Assembly: GCA_022828595.1 (NCBI GenBank)
Contig: JAKGHH010000005.1
Location: 56,291,655-56,355,654, forward strand
Direction of reading: 5' to 3'
Length of the DNA: 64,000 nt
From: Nelumbo lutea
Taxonomy: Eukaryota; Streptophyta; Magnoliopsida; Proteales; Nelumbonaceae
Notes under the pieces: generated by a model
Database searches by the model: none
Told to the model about the DNA's origin: nothing
The model's input: the letters and a program-made list of their open reading frames with translations, nothing else
Shown: positions 21,924-33,075 of the stretch, piece by piece
Position numbering within the stretch: position 1 is the first letter of the stretch
How the letters are laid out: every line of letters begins with the position of its first letter
Made by a program: the position numbers and the translations under genes

Positions 21924-23483
21924 CTACCTCTGGCGAATCCGATGATGTTGGTTGCATAGTGTCAGGTTCCATGACTCTTGAATTCTGCTGGCTTTTATGG
22001 TGGCGATGAAATAAATAGAATGGAGGAGGATCGGGTAAAGGAGGTAGTTGAGTTTGAGACACCTGTTTCTCCTCAACCCTACTCTCCCCCTGAGGAGAAA
22101 CCAAGAAGGTTGATTCTTAAAGAATGATACATTGATGGAGACATAATACTTGCGAGAGGTAGGATCACAGCAACGATACCCCTTTTGAGATAAAGGGTAA
22201 CTAAGAAAAACACAAGGAATAGCCCAAGGATCAAGCTTACCTTGAGTAGGGGACAAGTTATGGACAAAGCAACGACACCCAAAAACACGCATTGGAATGG
22301 TGGACAACGGAACTGTAGGAAACAAAAGCTGATGTGGGGCCTTATATTCTAGTAACCGAGATGGCATACGGTTGATGATGTATCTAACACGCAAAACTAC
22401 ACCTATCCAAAAACATTTTGGCACATTCATATAAATTAATAAGCCACGAGCTACTTTGAGAAGGTGACGGTTCTTTCGTTTAGCAACACTGTTTTGTTGG
22501 GGTGTCCTAGCACAAGAGCTTCGTTGAAGTGACCCACTTGAAGCAAAAAACTTCGTGAGATCACTATGGAAGTATTCCTTCGCATTGTCTGACTGGAAGA
22601 TATGGATTTTAGTTTGGAACTGAATGAACACCATGCGCTGAAAATCTTTCACAATTTTTAGCACCTCATCTCTAGATCGCATAAGGTAAACCCAAGTGTA
22701 TCTAGAGTAATCATCAATCAAGGTAATGAAGTACTTATATCCAGCCTCAGTAGGTAGAGTAACAGGGCCCCAAACATCAGAATAAACAATATGAAATGGA
22801 AATTCAGATCTTTTATTTCTCAAAGGAAAAGAACTTCTACAATGTTTACTCAATTGACATATCTGACACTGAAACTGACTCACTGACAAGGACTCAAACA
22901 ACTTTGGGAACATAATTTTTAATGACTCAAAAGAATGGTAACCAAGACAACTGTGCCATAAATAGGCTTGACTCTCACTGAACAAACTCATGGACTCTGT
23001 AGCCACAAGACCAACTTTATTCTCCAACACGTAGAGACCATCCACCATGCTTCCTCTACCAATCGTCTTCCTCGAGGCCAAATCTTGAAACACACATGAA
23101 GACGGAAAGAAAGTGACTAAACAATTCAACGAGTGAGTAATACTACTAATGGACAGCAAAATTATAGGTAATTTCGGAACATGCAGTACATTAGAAAGGG
23201 TAAGGCTGAGTGGGAGAGGTATGGTACCTTGGTCAGCTATGGTAGAGAAAGAACCATCAACTGGTCTCACCTTATCTCTCCTAGAGAGCAGGTTATATGT
23301 CTGAAATAAATTTGACTTACCAGTCATGTGGTTTGAGGCTCCGGAGTTAATAACCCAAGGAGAATCAGTGGTATGAGATGACACATGAAAGGCAGTGACG
23401 GCATTACCTGATGTAGACACGAAAGAGATAGAGGGAGTAGGACCATAATCCATCTGGCAGAGAGTCCTAACATACAATTCCAA
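21924..23483 (-). pseudogene. Copia protease and integrase, catalytic residues lost
   Basis: Domains in order: protease motif WVINSGASNHMTG (normally DSGAS; AAC codon at plus 23346-23348), GAG-pre-integrase with the HHCC-type HSCLGYHSF and CQICQLSKH, integrase with YSDVWGP and QSDNAKEY, and TPQQNSVAKRKNRHLL (normally VAERKN; AAA codon at plus 22479-22481), then the C-terminal FGCRCFVH and GYRCCDP blocks. Both the protease Asp and the integrase Glu of the DDE triad are changed. The last part runs into a shifted frame near 22100. Confidence 0.94.
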
Positions 23484-23545
23484 ATGGTCACGAAAGGAGT
23501 TGATAATTTCTTCCTTAGGGTTAGAACTGGGATGCCTCTCCTAAG

Positions 23546-23860
23546 TTACCAATGTACTAGTTTCTTGAGATGCCATATTAGTTGAGTTATACTTTTTCTG
23601 ATTCTATTGACTTGGTTTCTTGCCCTGATCAAGTGTTGACTTCTTACCCAAACCCTGTGCCCATTTAGGTTTTCCATGGAGATCCCAACATGTATCTCTG
23701 GTGTGCCTTGTCTTCTAGCAATAAGTGCACCAAAGTTTACTCTTATCATTTGTTCTCTTCTGAGAGTCACCTTTCTTAAAAGCACCTCCGACATGGGGAA
23801 ATTCATATCCATTCTCCCACTCACTCCATTGTGGCTCCCTGAAATCTCTAAAGTAGCATA
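23546..23860 (-). pseudogene. Copia gag remnant with zinc knuckle
   Basis: In one minus frame the sequence reads CTYC, stop, KTRHTRDTC followed by WDLHGKPKWAQG, i.e. a CxxCx4Hx4C gag zinc knuckle with an in-frame stop and the usual W-x-L-H-G-x-P that follows it in plant copia gag. No earlier gag part was recognised between here and the primer-binding site, so most of gag seems deleted. Confidence 0.82.
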
Positions 23861-24416
23861 ATTCTCAGACGACGTGGTAAAAGAGTTTTTTTTATCTAAA
23901 CTCTCAACTTAGGATCCCTCCTTATATCGACAAAAGCTCCACACACAACAATTCAGTTATGGACTTAATCTGAGCACAAAAAACAGCACCAATTTCCAAA
24001 AAAGAACTTTGACGAGACTAATTTTCAGATCTGCATGAAGAACAATCCCACCTACTGGTTTTCCAGTAAGTTCCACAACATTAATCAATAAGAGAGATCC
24101 TAACACACATGAAATCAGACTAACGAGCAGAGAAAACAGGTCATCTATGACCTATAGTCACCTTTTCACAGGTACAAGATCACACGATCCAACAAATAAA
24201 AGAGGTATAACCCTCACAAAAGTCTACCGACATTTAGTGGTTTGGATTCATTTGTTCTCCACTTGTTACACGACCAAGGAAAGAAATAAAAGAAGAAAGA
24301 AACCTTTAGGGTTGTACCAGTTGCAGATCTGATTTGATCCGCCCAAATTCAATCCTCTATTCCGCCCAGATTCAGCAACTTGAAGAGAAAACTTGGTCGC
24401 CTAGATTCAACAAACT

Positions 24417-24429
24417 GGCTTTGTTACCA
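24417..24429 (-). other. Copia primer-binding site
   Basis: In element orientation TGGTAACAAAGCC directly follows the 5' LTR and resembles TGGTATCAGAGCC, complementary to the 3' end of initiator tRNA-Met, the usual primer of plant copia elements. Confidence 0.85.
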
Positions 24430-24705
24430 TCTTAGCAATAAATACGATTGAAATATGAGGAAGTAGAGAAGAGAAGGGAAGAAGAGAGAAGACAAGAAGA
24501 AAGAAAGGAAGAAGAAAAGGTTTGGAGCAATGGAACAGTGTTGGCGGCGCCAACTTCTATTTTATTATATAGGGTGACAGAAATAAGAAGGGAAAATACT
24601 TATGTGCCTCTGCTGTAAGTGAAGTACAATAACGGGAAATAAAAAAAAAAAAAAAGCTTTAACTAGCCAATCATACCCTAACACAAAAACTAAATTATTT
24701 CAACA
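24430..24705 (-). repeat. Copia 5' LTR
   Basis: In element orientation it begins TGTTGAAATAATTTAG and ends TTGCTAAGA, next to the primer-binding site. The outer flank is GTTCC (24706-24710). Confidence 0.93.
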
Positions 24706-24894
24706 GTTCCCATAAGAAGTGCCTCATCAGTTTCTTCAACCTTTCTGCCTCCCTTTTAGGAATTCTAAAGACTGCCAGGAAGTATAAAGGCAAGTTGGCT
24801 AAAGTTGCTTTAATCAAAGTAACTCTACCACCCACGGAGATGTAGTTCCTCTTCCAAGCTGCCAATCTTTTTCAAAATTTTCAACCACTGGATT

Positions 24895-26500
24895 TCAGAA
24901 CCTACTTTCCTTTGGGTTTGCACCTAGAGGAAGTCCTAGGTAGGATAGAGGCCACTGAGAGCAAGTGCGATCTAACAAGGCTTCTATAGACTCCACCTCC
25001 TCTCTATTCAAATTAACCCCCACAACACAACTCTTCTCAAAATTTACCTTCAAATTCGAGGTCCTCTCAAGGTGAATTATTAAGTCCTTCAGATTCCTTA
25101 CTTTTGTCAAATCATAATGTTTGCAAAAGATTATTATGTCATCTACAAATTGGAGATGGGTTACTGACACTTTGTCTCTACCTATTCTCCACCCTCTTAG
25201 AAATCCGGCTCTATCCACTTCTAAAAGGAGTCTGTTAAAAGCATCGGCGACTAAGGTGAAAAAGAAAGGTGACATGGGATCACCTTGTCTCGGACCCTTA
25301 CTAGCTAGGAAAAAATCGGTAACTACCCCGTTGACTAGGATGGAATAATGGCAACTAGAGAGGCAACCATTTATCCATTTGCACCACTTATCCCCAAAAA
25401 CCCACACTTCCTTAGCACGAGTGATAAGAATCTCCAATCCACTAAGTCATAGTCATAGGCCTTTTCAAGGTCAAGTTTACAAAACATAACCTTTACGCCC
25501 CGGTCTCCTCATCTCCTCCACACATTCATTTGCTATTAGAATCTGATCTACAATTTGTCTCCCCTGAACAAAAGCTCATTGCACTTGGCTAATAAGACAA
25601 GGAAGCACCTGTTTTATCCTCAAAGATAAGACTTTTGCCACAATCTTGTAAACACTAGTCACCAAACTGATAGGTCTAAAGTCCTTTGAATGCTTGGCCT
25701 CTTTCTTTTTCGGAATTAAGGCTAGAAAAGTAGCATTAATTCCCCGACTCATCACTTGATTATTCTCAAATTCCTTGAAGACCTCAAATAAATCTTCTTT
25801 TACTATGTCCCAACAATCTTGAAAGAAAGCCATTGTAAACCCATCTGGCCCTTCAGCTTTAGATCTGTCCATGGAAAAGACAACTTTTCGAATTTCTTCC
25901 TCCTCAAAATTCCTTTCCAGCCAGCTTCTACTCTCTTCTAGAAGCCTCTGCCAGGTCACATCTTCCAACTCCACTCTAGGACTTAGGGGTCTCCTCAAGA
26001 TGGATTTGAAATGGTCAACAAAAAAAGTAGCTATCCTCTCTTGGGTATCAAAGACTGTTCCATCCACTTCCAGTTTGGAAACTAGGTTTTTTATTCTCCT
26101 TCCATTGGCGAAGTCATGAAAAAATTTAGTGTTCCCATCTCCTTCCTTAATCCACTTACATCTAGACTTCTGCCTCTAAGAAATTTCTTCTCTCAAAATA
26201 ATTTCATTTAACTCACTTTTCAGATTCCATCTCCAATCTCTATCCTAAGGTCTTAAGGCTCTTTGGGATTCCTTCATATCCAGCTCCTCTATTTGGGTCA
26301 ACAGAGAGGATTTAAATTCTTCTATTCTTCCAAAATGCTCCCTATTCCAATCCTTCACGTATGCTCTCAATCTTTTTAGTTTTTTATGGAATCTTACCCC
26401 TTTCCACTTCACCCCCCTTAGATCTTCTCTCCACCATTACTCAACCTTCTTCACGAAGTCCGGGTGAGTCGACCACATGTTCTCTAATTAAATAAATTAG
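24895..26500 (-). pseudogene. LINE A reverse transcriptase region
   Basis: From upstream: HPDFVKKVE, KLKRLRAYVKDWNREHFG, CKWIKEGDGNTKFFHDFANG, the GPDGFTMAFFQDCWDIVKED block, FLALIPKKKEAKHSKDFRPI and SLVTSVYKIVAKVLSLRIK, then LDLEKAYD (motif A), GPRQGDPMSPFFF, QFVDDIIIFC (motif C, intact) and YLGLPLGANP. This is the order of an L1-type plant LINE. Stops occur near 25490 and 25575, and in the 26160-26260 region. It ends at the copia insertion. Confidence 0.92.
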
Positions 26501-26571
26501 AAACTCTATCCATGTCTTTTTCTATTTTAATTTCTATTTTGAATATTTATCATATAAAGTTAATAACCATC

Positions 26572-27045
26572 TTTTTTTTAAGCAAGTGATGTATTGAATT
26601 GTATTAAAGTAAAAAGTAACAGCCCATGTACAATGAGAGTCTGTACAATGGGAATATACAGTGTCAACAAAAGAAAGGTCCAGCTTGCAAAAAAGAGTAA
26701 AGCTGGACACCCCCGAATGCCCTTTGTACACTTAACCAAGAACACAAAAAGCCTATAACCTTGTTTTTCACTGAAACTACATCAGAAAAAAAATGTTATA
26801 AAAAATTGAACTGTTCCTTTCCTTCAAGAGGGCCCGAATCATAGCCGAACTCCACAGCTGGGAGGAGAAGCTGCAATGAATGGTTGAAGGTTTCAGGAAC
26901 TTCATTGCATAGAGGGCATAGGATGTTTGGTAGGAGCATCCCCCTTCTGAGCAGCCAACCAGCGGTAAGCCATGTACCCAAAACAGCAGTCCAAACCAGA
27001 AAGGAAACCTTAGAAGGGGCATGAGAATTCCAGATCTATTAAACA
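26572..27045 (-). mobile_element. LINE 3' fragment (zf-RVT)
   Basis: Minus-strand frame reading KVSFLVWTAVLGTWLTAGWL, LLRRGMLLPNILCPLCNEVP, ETFNHSLQ matches the zf-RVT domain (W-x-A, T-x-x-x-L-x-R-G, CPLC, ET-x-x-H). It ends with TACATCACTTGCTTAAAAAA, an A-tail typical of LINE 3' ends, and is 5' truncated. Confidence 0.85.
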
Positions 27046-28483
27046 CCCAAAACAGCAGTCATAACCTTCTTTATCTGTAATTAATATGAAATTGCTCTGT
27101 TGAATACTTATTATAGTAGTATTATTTTTTAAAATAACGAAATTAATAAATGTAAAAGATTTTTATCTTTTAGATGTGATGATTTGCCACATTTTTAGAG
27201 GAAATTTCATGTTCTTAATAAAGAAAATTGTTATTTTTTCAATTAATATACATGCCAGATCGTATATAAAACTAGGGAAGTAGCCAAAAGATTTTATATT
27301 ATAAAATTTTTATCGCCTAGGCAACTAGCAACTAGGCGCCCCAACGTCACCCAGAATCGCCTAGATGCCTTGAAAACTGACACATCAAAAGTGAAAAGTC
27401 TTTAACCCTTCAAAAAGAGAAAAAAAAAACTGTCCAATTAATGCATGTTTGGGGCAATGGTTTATTCATGGAGTGTATAACATCTCAGCATCCAGACAGA
27501 TTAGCATATCTTCCATGTACTATATGCCCTAGGCTGAACAATATTTCCAGAAAATATTTCAGGTTTGTTTCCCTTTACCCTTTTATATCAAATATCAATT
27601 ACAAGGTTAAGATCCCCCTCCCCCCCCCCCCCGAAAAAAACCTCCCCAACACACAAACAAAAGGCTATGTATGCAATAATGCAAAATAAATGAACAAGTC
27701 AAACCATAAAATAAAGATTACAAGAAACAAATAATAAAGTCAGAAACACATAAACACATACAAGAAGAACCAAATCCAGATTCCAAAATGAACATAGAAA
27801 CTCTACAGAAAAAGGAGCACAGTATTTAAAAGAAGAATAATGGCAAAAATCAACTAAGCTTCCAAGAACATGAACTGACAGTTACCAACAGAGAATAAAA
27901 AAATGCACAAGTAAAACTAGAATACATGGAAGAAATACTAAATCCTGAATGAACATGGACTAGAGTTTGGGTGGGGACATAGGTATAGCAGGTAAGGGTG
28001 GCAGTAATCAATTGAGCTCTGAAGAATGATTTGGTGTTGCTGCAGAGAAAAAAGGATTTGACCCACAACTTCTTAGATCTTGTAAGAACAAAGGAACCTG
28101 GTAATTATAAGCGTTTCTACACAAAATCTTAGTACACAAAAATTGGTATATGTAAATATTTTCAAGCCAACCTTCCAGTGAATCAAGTTACAGGCTTGGA
28201 ATATTTTTAACTGAAGTGAGTAATTAATAGGAAACTTTATATACATTCTTAGACTAAAGAAAAAATAGAACTACAATAGAATCATGTAAAAATAATCATT
28301 TCAAGATCCTGAGAGGATAAGAACATGCACAGAACATGAAATAAAAGAAATAAATAGGGAAAAAACATAATAATCTAATCTTTGGGCACAATGACAAGCA
28401 AAAGCATATACCAAAATCACATAATGCATCAGACAGAAAACAGTTCTCAAAATAGTCTTGGTTCAGATTCAAAGAACCAATAC
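27046..28483. other. Downstream region of the 28484 gene; no exon recognised
   Basis: It includes an AAGGCG-family fragment (27313-27372) and a C-run of about 16 bases (27610-27632). The expected last exon of the gene at 28484 (acidic segment and a C-terminal Cys motif) was looked for here on the minus strand and not found. Confidence 0.45.
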
Positions 28484-29028
28484 CTGAGTTCAAATTCCCG
28501 GATCTCAACAAGCTCTTTGCCACATGTGTCTGTCCACTGTACTTTCCTCCTTTCAGTACAACCAGGAACTTCTTTATCAGTTTCACCTAGTGTTGCATGT
28601 TCACCACTAGGTACCATAGCACAATTGGAAGGCTTTTTCAAGCTACTCTTGAGGTAGACTTTCGTTGTGTTCTTATCTTCAACGTGATAGGTAATGCAAT
28701 CCTCATCCTTACCAGAAACAGCATGCGGCACCGACAATACATCCTGTTGTTGTGCAGGACCAACTTTCAGAGGATAAGGGTTGTCAATTCCTGCGGATGG
28801 ACGACGGAAGCACACAAAGGAAGCACATCCGCAGGAAACTTGGTTCTTCTGTGAAGCCAGCTGGAAGTCAGTGTCAGCTTCTTGCTCCACTAACTGGTAC
28901 TGATTCCACGGTGAAACTCTCATGGGTCTTTCTTCGTTTTTTTTACCCAATAGAAGAAGGGTCAAGCCCTTGCTATATCCAGAAGCTGAAGAAGAGAAGA
29001 ACCCTCCTCCCTCGACTGCTAATAACAT
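28484..29028 (-). CDS. Uncharacterised conserved plant protein, main coding exon
   Basis: The frame starts MLLAVEGGGFFSSSASGYSK at 29028 and reaches RRKVQWTDTC, GKELVEIREFE before the donor CTCAG|GTATTG at 28484. I recall this protein from many seed plants (start MLLAVEGGGFFSSSASGYSK, then RVSPWNQYQLVEQE, KVGPAQQQDVL, LKSSLKKP, and KVQWTD..G.EL.EIREFEP), with no known function. Homologues end in an acidic stretch and a Cys-rich tail ending CAIM (possible prenylation box). That last exon was not found, so the gene is incomplete here or has a long terminal intron. Upstream, an acceptor at 29137 and a leader exon at 30458 complete the gene model. Confidence 0.85.
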
Positions 29029-29136
29029 CAGTTCTGCTCATCTGTGCACCAACAGAGATTTTCCATGCAGCTATCTCTTTCTCCTACAACCTGGGCCACC
29101 ATTCCTTCACCAAACCATAATCCACGGCCAGGACCC

Positions 29137-29908
29137 CTGTCAGAAAGAACAGGAAAAAAGGAATTTATTTGGTGATGACATGATGTTGTTAGGTAACCAA
29201 AATTGCCATTCCTTGTATTTCTCCACGAAGTGATCCAAAATTGAGTCTCCTAAATACAAAGTATAAAACAAAATCCATATCATGAATGAACAGGCGGCCA
29301 AAACCAAATGAAGACGTGGGGGGAAGGTCCTTTCTTTAACTCTGAAACAAATTGTAATTGTTAAAAAATGAGCACAAAAAATTGCCAGAATACAACTATC
29401 ATAGCAAAATAAAAGTTGAAAAACTGACATCCTAGCACAAGCAACTGCCTTAAATTTTGAAATATCGGGAAATCTTTATTGAGGATTAAGATAAAGAGAA
29501 AATACTAGGACTGGCATCTTGTATGTTAAACCACAAATTATCAAAAGACTCGCCAAGGGATATTTTTCCAGTAATTCTGTATTTATTTTTCTTTTAACGT
29601 CTATTCTGATCGATGTCTTATATATGATTCACTCAACTAAACCATGTCATGAAGCATAGAGGGGGGAATTGTTTAAAAAGCAGAATAAAAAAATAAAAAA
29701 AAAATCAGAAGATAATAATCGCATAAGGTTGTTCAAAACCGGGAAAAGATGTCTCTTGGAGCATACCCTTACAACATAACATACCAGATTAACCGTGAAG
29801 GTCGTTTCCTGCAAACCAATCGATTAATCCCGAAAGGAAAAAGAGAGAACATAAGTACAACCCACACCACAAAAAAAAAATATATAAATTGAACACAACT
29901 CCACGAGG

Positions 29909-29957
<49 letters not shown>

Positions 29958-30457
29958 TTAAACAATTATAAAGAAAAAAAAATTAGAACACTTTTTGACT
30001 ATTCGATAAACCCGTAAAATCACAGCAAGGATTAGCCTATTTCTGCAGAAACCAGCTAAAACTAATCCCCATTTTAAAAACAAACAGAAACAAAATACTA
30101 TTTCTAGCGAACTCGTAACGAGAGCAATTGAAGATTCTTTACTTCTTTACCAAAATAACATATATAGATCTAAATAAGACAACTTTCAGCTGAAACAAAG
30201 CATATTTGCTAACACGCGCTACTTCCAGCAAGAACAACTACAGCAACAAAAAAAAAAAAAAAAGAGTTTTAACTTTTAAGTTCTGAGGAAACCTACAGAC
30301 CATTTATTCGCATTCAAGACGAACTCAAATTTGAACACCAAAAGAAGAAAAAGCCAATTAGTAAAATTCAGTGATTCACAGAGCTTCATAAACCAGGACC
30401 CGATATTCGCAAAACTTTTTAAAAGTTCGAATACAAGAACAGCTGAAAAATCTGTAC
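29137..30457 (-). other. 5'-UTR (leader) intron of the 28484 gene
   Basis: The donor is CTCAG|GTACAG at 30457 and the acceptor, after a long pyrimidine tract, is TTTCTGACAG|GGGTCC at 29137. The intron holds a (GA)n microsatellite (29914-29955) and AT-rich sequence. Leader introns of this size are common in plants. Confidence 0.7.
29914..29955. repeat. (GA)n microsatellite
   Basis: About 20 AG units inside the leader intron. Confidence 0.95.
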
Positions 30458-30700
30458 CTGAGAAAGACTATCAGATCTGAGAGTGATCTCTGGCTATTTA
30501 ACGGTCGATCACATGCCGAAGAACCGGCGGCTCCGGTATTTCCGATCGTCTGTTGGAGAGAGAGAGATGGACGAAAGGAGAAAGAAGAGGAAAAGGGAAA
30601 AAATAGTAAATAATAAAGAGGTAGGCTTTTATAAGAGAGTGGAAGGAGAACAGGATAAGTATATACCATATGGTATATTAATAAAGTGAAAGACAACGAC
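30458..30700 (-). promoter_or_regulatory. Leader exon and core promoter of the 28484 gene
   Basis: Upstream of the leader donor the minus strand has TCTCTCTCCAACAGACG and other pyrimidine-rich leader-like sequence (30480-30565), then CTTATAAAAGCC near 30630 and TATACCATATGGTATA (palindromic) near 30665, either of which could serve as a TATA region. The start site is not fixed. Confidence 0.4.
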
Positions 30701-31691
30701 TCGACGGCCACGGCCCTCTCAATTCCCTTTCAGGCCTTTCTCCAAAGAGAGAGAAAGTGAGAAAACAGGAAGAAGAGAATTCCAAAGCGGAAAGAGAAAG
30801 CTTGCTTTTGTTTGCTTGGCTTGCTTCTGCTTTTTCACTTTTCTTTGTTTCTAGGTTAAAATAATTAAAGGGTTGCCCACAGCCAAAAGGGCAAAAGGCA
30901 AAAAGTTGTGACTGCATGGGTGGCCACCCTTTGAGAATTGAGACAGATGACAACCACTGGATTAGAACAAGATAGTGGAGCCCACTGGCTGAATGCTCCA
31001 AATTGATGGTTGGTTGTTTGTTTCCCACTTTCCCTTGATAGAGAGCCTATGCTCTTCAGGGATGGTACAGTATAAACATGACACGTGGCTCACCGAGACA
31101 ATGATGGGACTTGGACTACCTCCACAGCCACAGGTGGACCCCACCACCAAATTAAAAGTCTTGAGGTTGTGGGTGAGGACATGAGGGGGCCAAACCTAGC
31201 ATGTTGGATGAATATGGTGAACTGATGAGGATTTACACTCAGACCGACTGACACTTAACCAGAAAATTTTTGTCTACGGATGTGGAAGGCTTTAAACCAG
31301 ACCAGAGCCAGACCAGTCATTTTGACTAGAGGAGGACTATCAGGTGGACCCTTTCCACGGTTTAAAAACCACAGAAAGTGTTTGTGTTTTTTAGAAAACT
31401 ATTAATTACTCATTGGTTTAAAACAAATTTACGACTGAACCAAAATATGTCTACATTCTTCTTTTCACGTACATGTATGTGTGAGCCAAAATATTATCCT
31501 TTCGTGTCTATGGCTCAGTTATAATGCAAAATATAAAGTTTTGCATTCTACATATTTGCAATTGTACTCCTTTTCAAAAGATGGAGCAACTTGCTTAAAC
31601 TTGAGCCAAACAGACTTGATTCACCCGGTTGGCATAGCCACTTCCTTCGTTTAGCTTACTTATTATCATAGTTGCATCGATGAAAACTTTA
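30701..31691. other. Upstream intergenic region
   Basis: No gene. A degenerate copy of a small foldback family (TTTGCATTC ... GCAATTGTACTCC, 31515-31580) resembles 34217-34297. Confidence 0.35.
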
Positions 31692-31935
31692 GGGTTCATT
31701 TGTTTTATAGTCTAAATCAGAATGGTCCGTTCCCATAGTTTTTTGGAAAACAGAAATGGAAATGAGAATTGGAATTAACAGAAATGGGATTTTACTCCCA
31801 AGGGAAGAACATGGAAGGGCCATTCCAATAGAAATGGGAATGAGATTCTGATTTTGCTTAACCAAACAGTTGGAAGCAGAATAGCCCATTTCAACTCTGA
31901 TTCCAAACCCCTATTCCCACGAACCAAACAAGGCC
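31692..31935. mobile_element. Tourist-like MITE, copy 2
   Basis: Ends GGGTTCATTTGTTT and CCAAACAAGGCC lie between TTA duplications (31689-31691 and 31936-31938). The length of 244 bp and the inner GGAATTGG/CCATTCC words match the copy at 48925. Confidence 0.78.
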
Positions 31936-32019
31936 TTAATTCTTTGGATTTTGAATGAATGATCCATTTTTTAAGGCCAATAATATTGCTTTTGCATTCA
32001 ACTTTGATTGGCTGTCATT

Positions 32020-32577
32020 TCTTTTTTTTTTTTTGAAATAGCCCTTAGGCATCATATTTCATTCAATCAAGAAATTGATACAAAAAAAAATGCCAAAAAG
32101 GCCAATCATAAAAACTAGAAACAATTTATTAAGAGAACAAAATATAAAAATGGGTGAAGGAGAATATAAAGAACTTCTGCAACTGAATAAAGGTGAATAA
32201 AAATCACCAACAAAAGTAGACAAGCACATCTCCAATCCATTACAAATGGCGAACGAATTTGACAATAGAGAATTCCAAAAGACTGCCTTTGTCGAAGAAA
32301 CACGAACTAACTCAATCAAAGACAACAATTGTGAAGCTACATCCACCAGTAACGATCGCCCAATAAAAAGTCCAAGGGAAGAACCCCATGTCAAAACACA
32401 TATAGGAGAAAAATGGGGGAAAGGAGAACCCAGATGGGAGAAACCAGAGAACAAAGCCTCGAGAAAACTCGAGAGTAAGCCTCTTGAGAGAGAGAAAGAG
32501 AGAGAACCCAAAGGGAGCCACCCCAAAGAAAACCCTAACAATCGCCTCCTTTCGAAAACCCTACTGCTTTCAAATTG
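32020..32577 (-). mobile_element. Retroposon with 15-bp target duplication and poly(A)
   Basis: TGATTGGCTGTCATT stands at 32005-32019 and at 32578-32592. On the minus strand the insert starts with ACAATTTGAAAGCAGTAGGG and ends with GATGCCTAAGGGCTATTTC followed by about 13 A residues. A long perfect duplication plus a terminal A-tail is the mark of LINE-driven insertion. The body does not match a LINE domain; open frames in it (up to 69 residues wholly inside) are not recognised. It may be a processed pseudogene, a non-autonomous LINE or a SINE-like element. Confidence 0.85.
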
Positions 32578-33075
32578 TGATTGGCTGTCATTCAGTGCAT
32601 GGTTCACCTACTGTTGTAATGAACTTATTGTTTTGATTTAGGATAACAAAGCCATGCAAAATCATATGGAGAGTTAGTACTGATCTCAAAGTGTTAATTA
32701 AAGTGTAGATTGCCAGCTTGAGTGTAGATCATGCTCGATGCTAAACTCCAAATTTCTATTTATGCGCTACAAGACTTGTTGCACCTAAGGTTGCTTCTAA
32801 TCAAAGACTGCAATGTTTTGTTCTTACCACAAACAATATAGCGTTGTGACTAGATTTGCCAACAAGGATTCCTTCATTTAGCTCATTCCACCATGTTTGT
32901 ATAACACTTATAGTTGAGTTTCCATGAAGTTGATCTGGATTTAACCCCACCTCCCCCCTTAGCAGAAGTGCATTGAAGAAGAAGATGGAAACTATTATCC
33001 TCATAACTCCCACACATTGGACATTTGGTGTCTTGCAAAGCTTCCGTAGAACTGGATTCTATGAACCCTGATTTT

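Larger units (their letters stand above)
19904..24705 (-). mobile_element. Ty1/copia LTR retrotransposon, complete ends, dead coding region
   Basis: The element lies on the minus strand with LTRs at both ends (276 and 265 bp, diverged), the target duplication GTTCC (19899-19903 and 24706-24710), a primer-binding site next to the 5' LTR and a polypurine tract next to the 3' LTR. The internal order is gag remnant, protease, integrase, reverse transcriptase, RNase H, which is the copia order. Every domain is broken or mutated, and gag is mostly missing or unrecognisable. It is inserted in LINE A. Confidence 0.95.
18148..26500 (-). mobile_element. LINE A (L1-type, 5' truncated), interrupted by copia element
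   Basis: Two parts (24711-26500 and 18148-19898) form one minus-strand LINE ORF2: linker region, reverse transcriptase, zinc-knuckle (zf-RVT) and RNase H, ending in a poly(A) tail (poly(T) on plus at 18148-18163). The endonuclease is absent, so the copy is 5' truncated near 26500. The copia element 19904-24705 sits inside it, and the reading MRHFLWE just before and RWEVVSRSKK just after the insertion are adjacent in plant LINEs. A TTTTTCTATT word occurs beside both ends (about 18138 and 26517) and may be the LINE target duplication. Confidence 0.88.

Noticed and set aside
18138..26527. TTTTTCTATT at both ends as the LINE A target duplication
   Set aside because: Only ten low-complexity bases and an uncertain 5' boundary; kept as a possibility, not called.
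28752..29233. Plus-strand open frames over the 28484 gene
   Set aside because: Antisense shadows of a recognised coding exon and its leader.
32059..32607. A 182-residue minus-strand open frame
   Set aside because: It starts outside the retroposon, crosses its target duplication and runs to its poly(A) end, so it is a chance frame.
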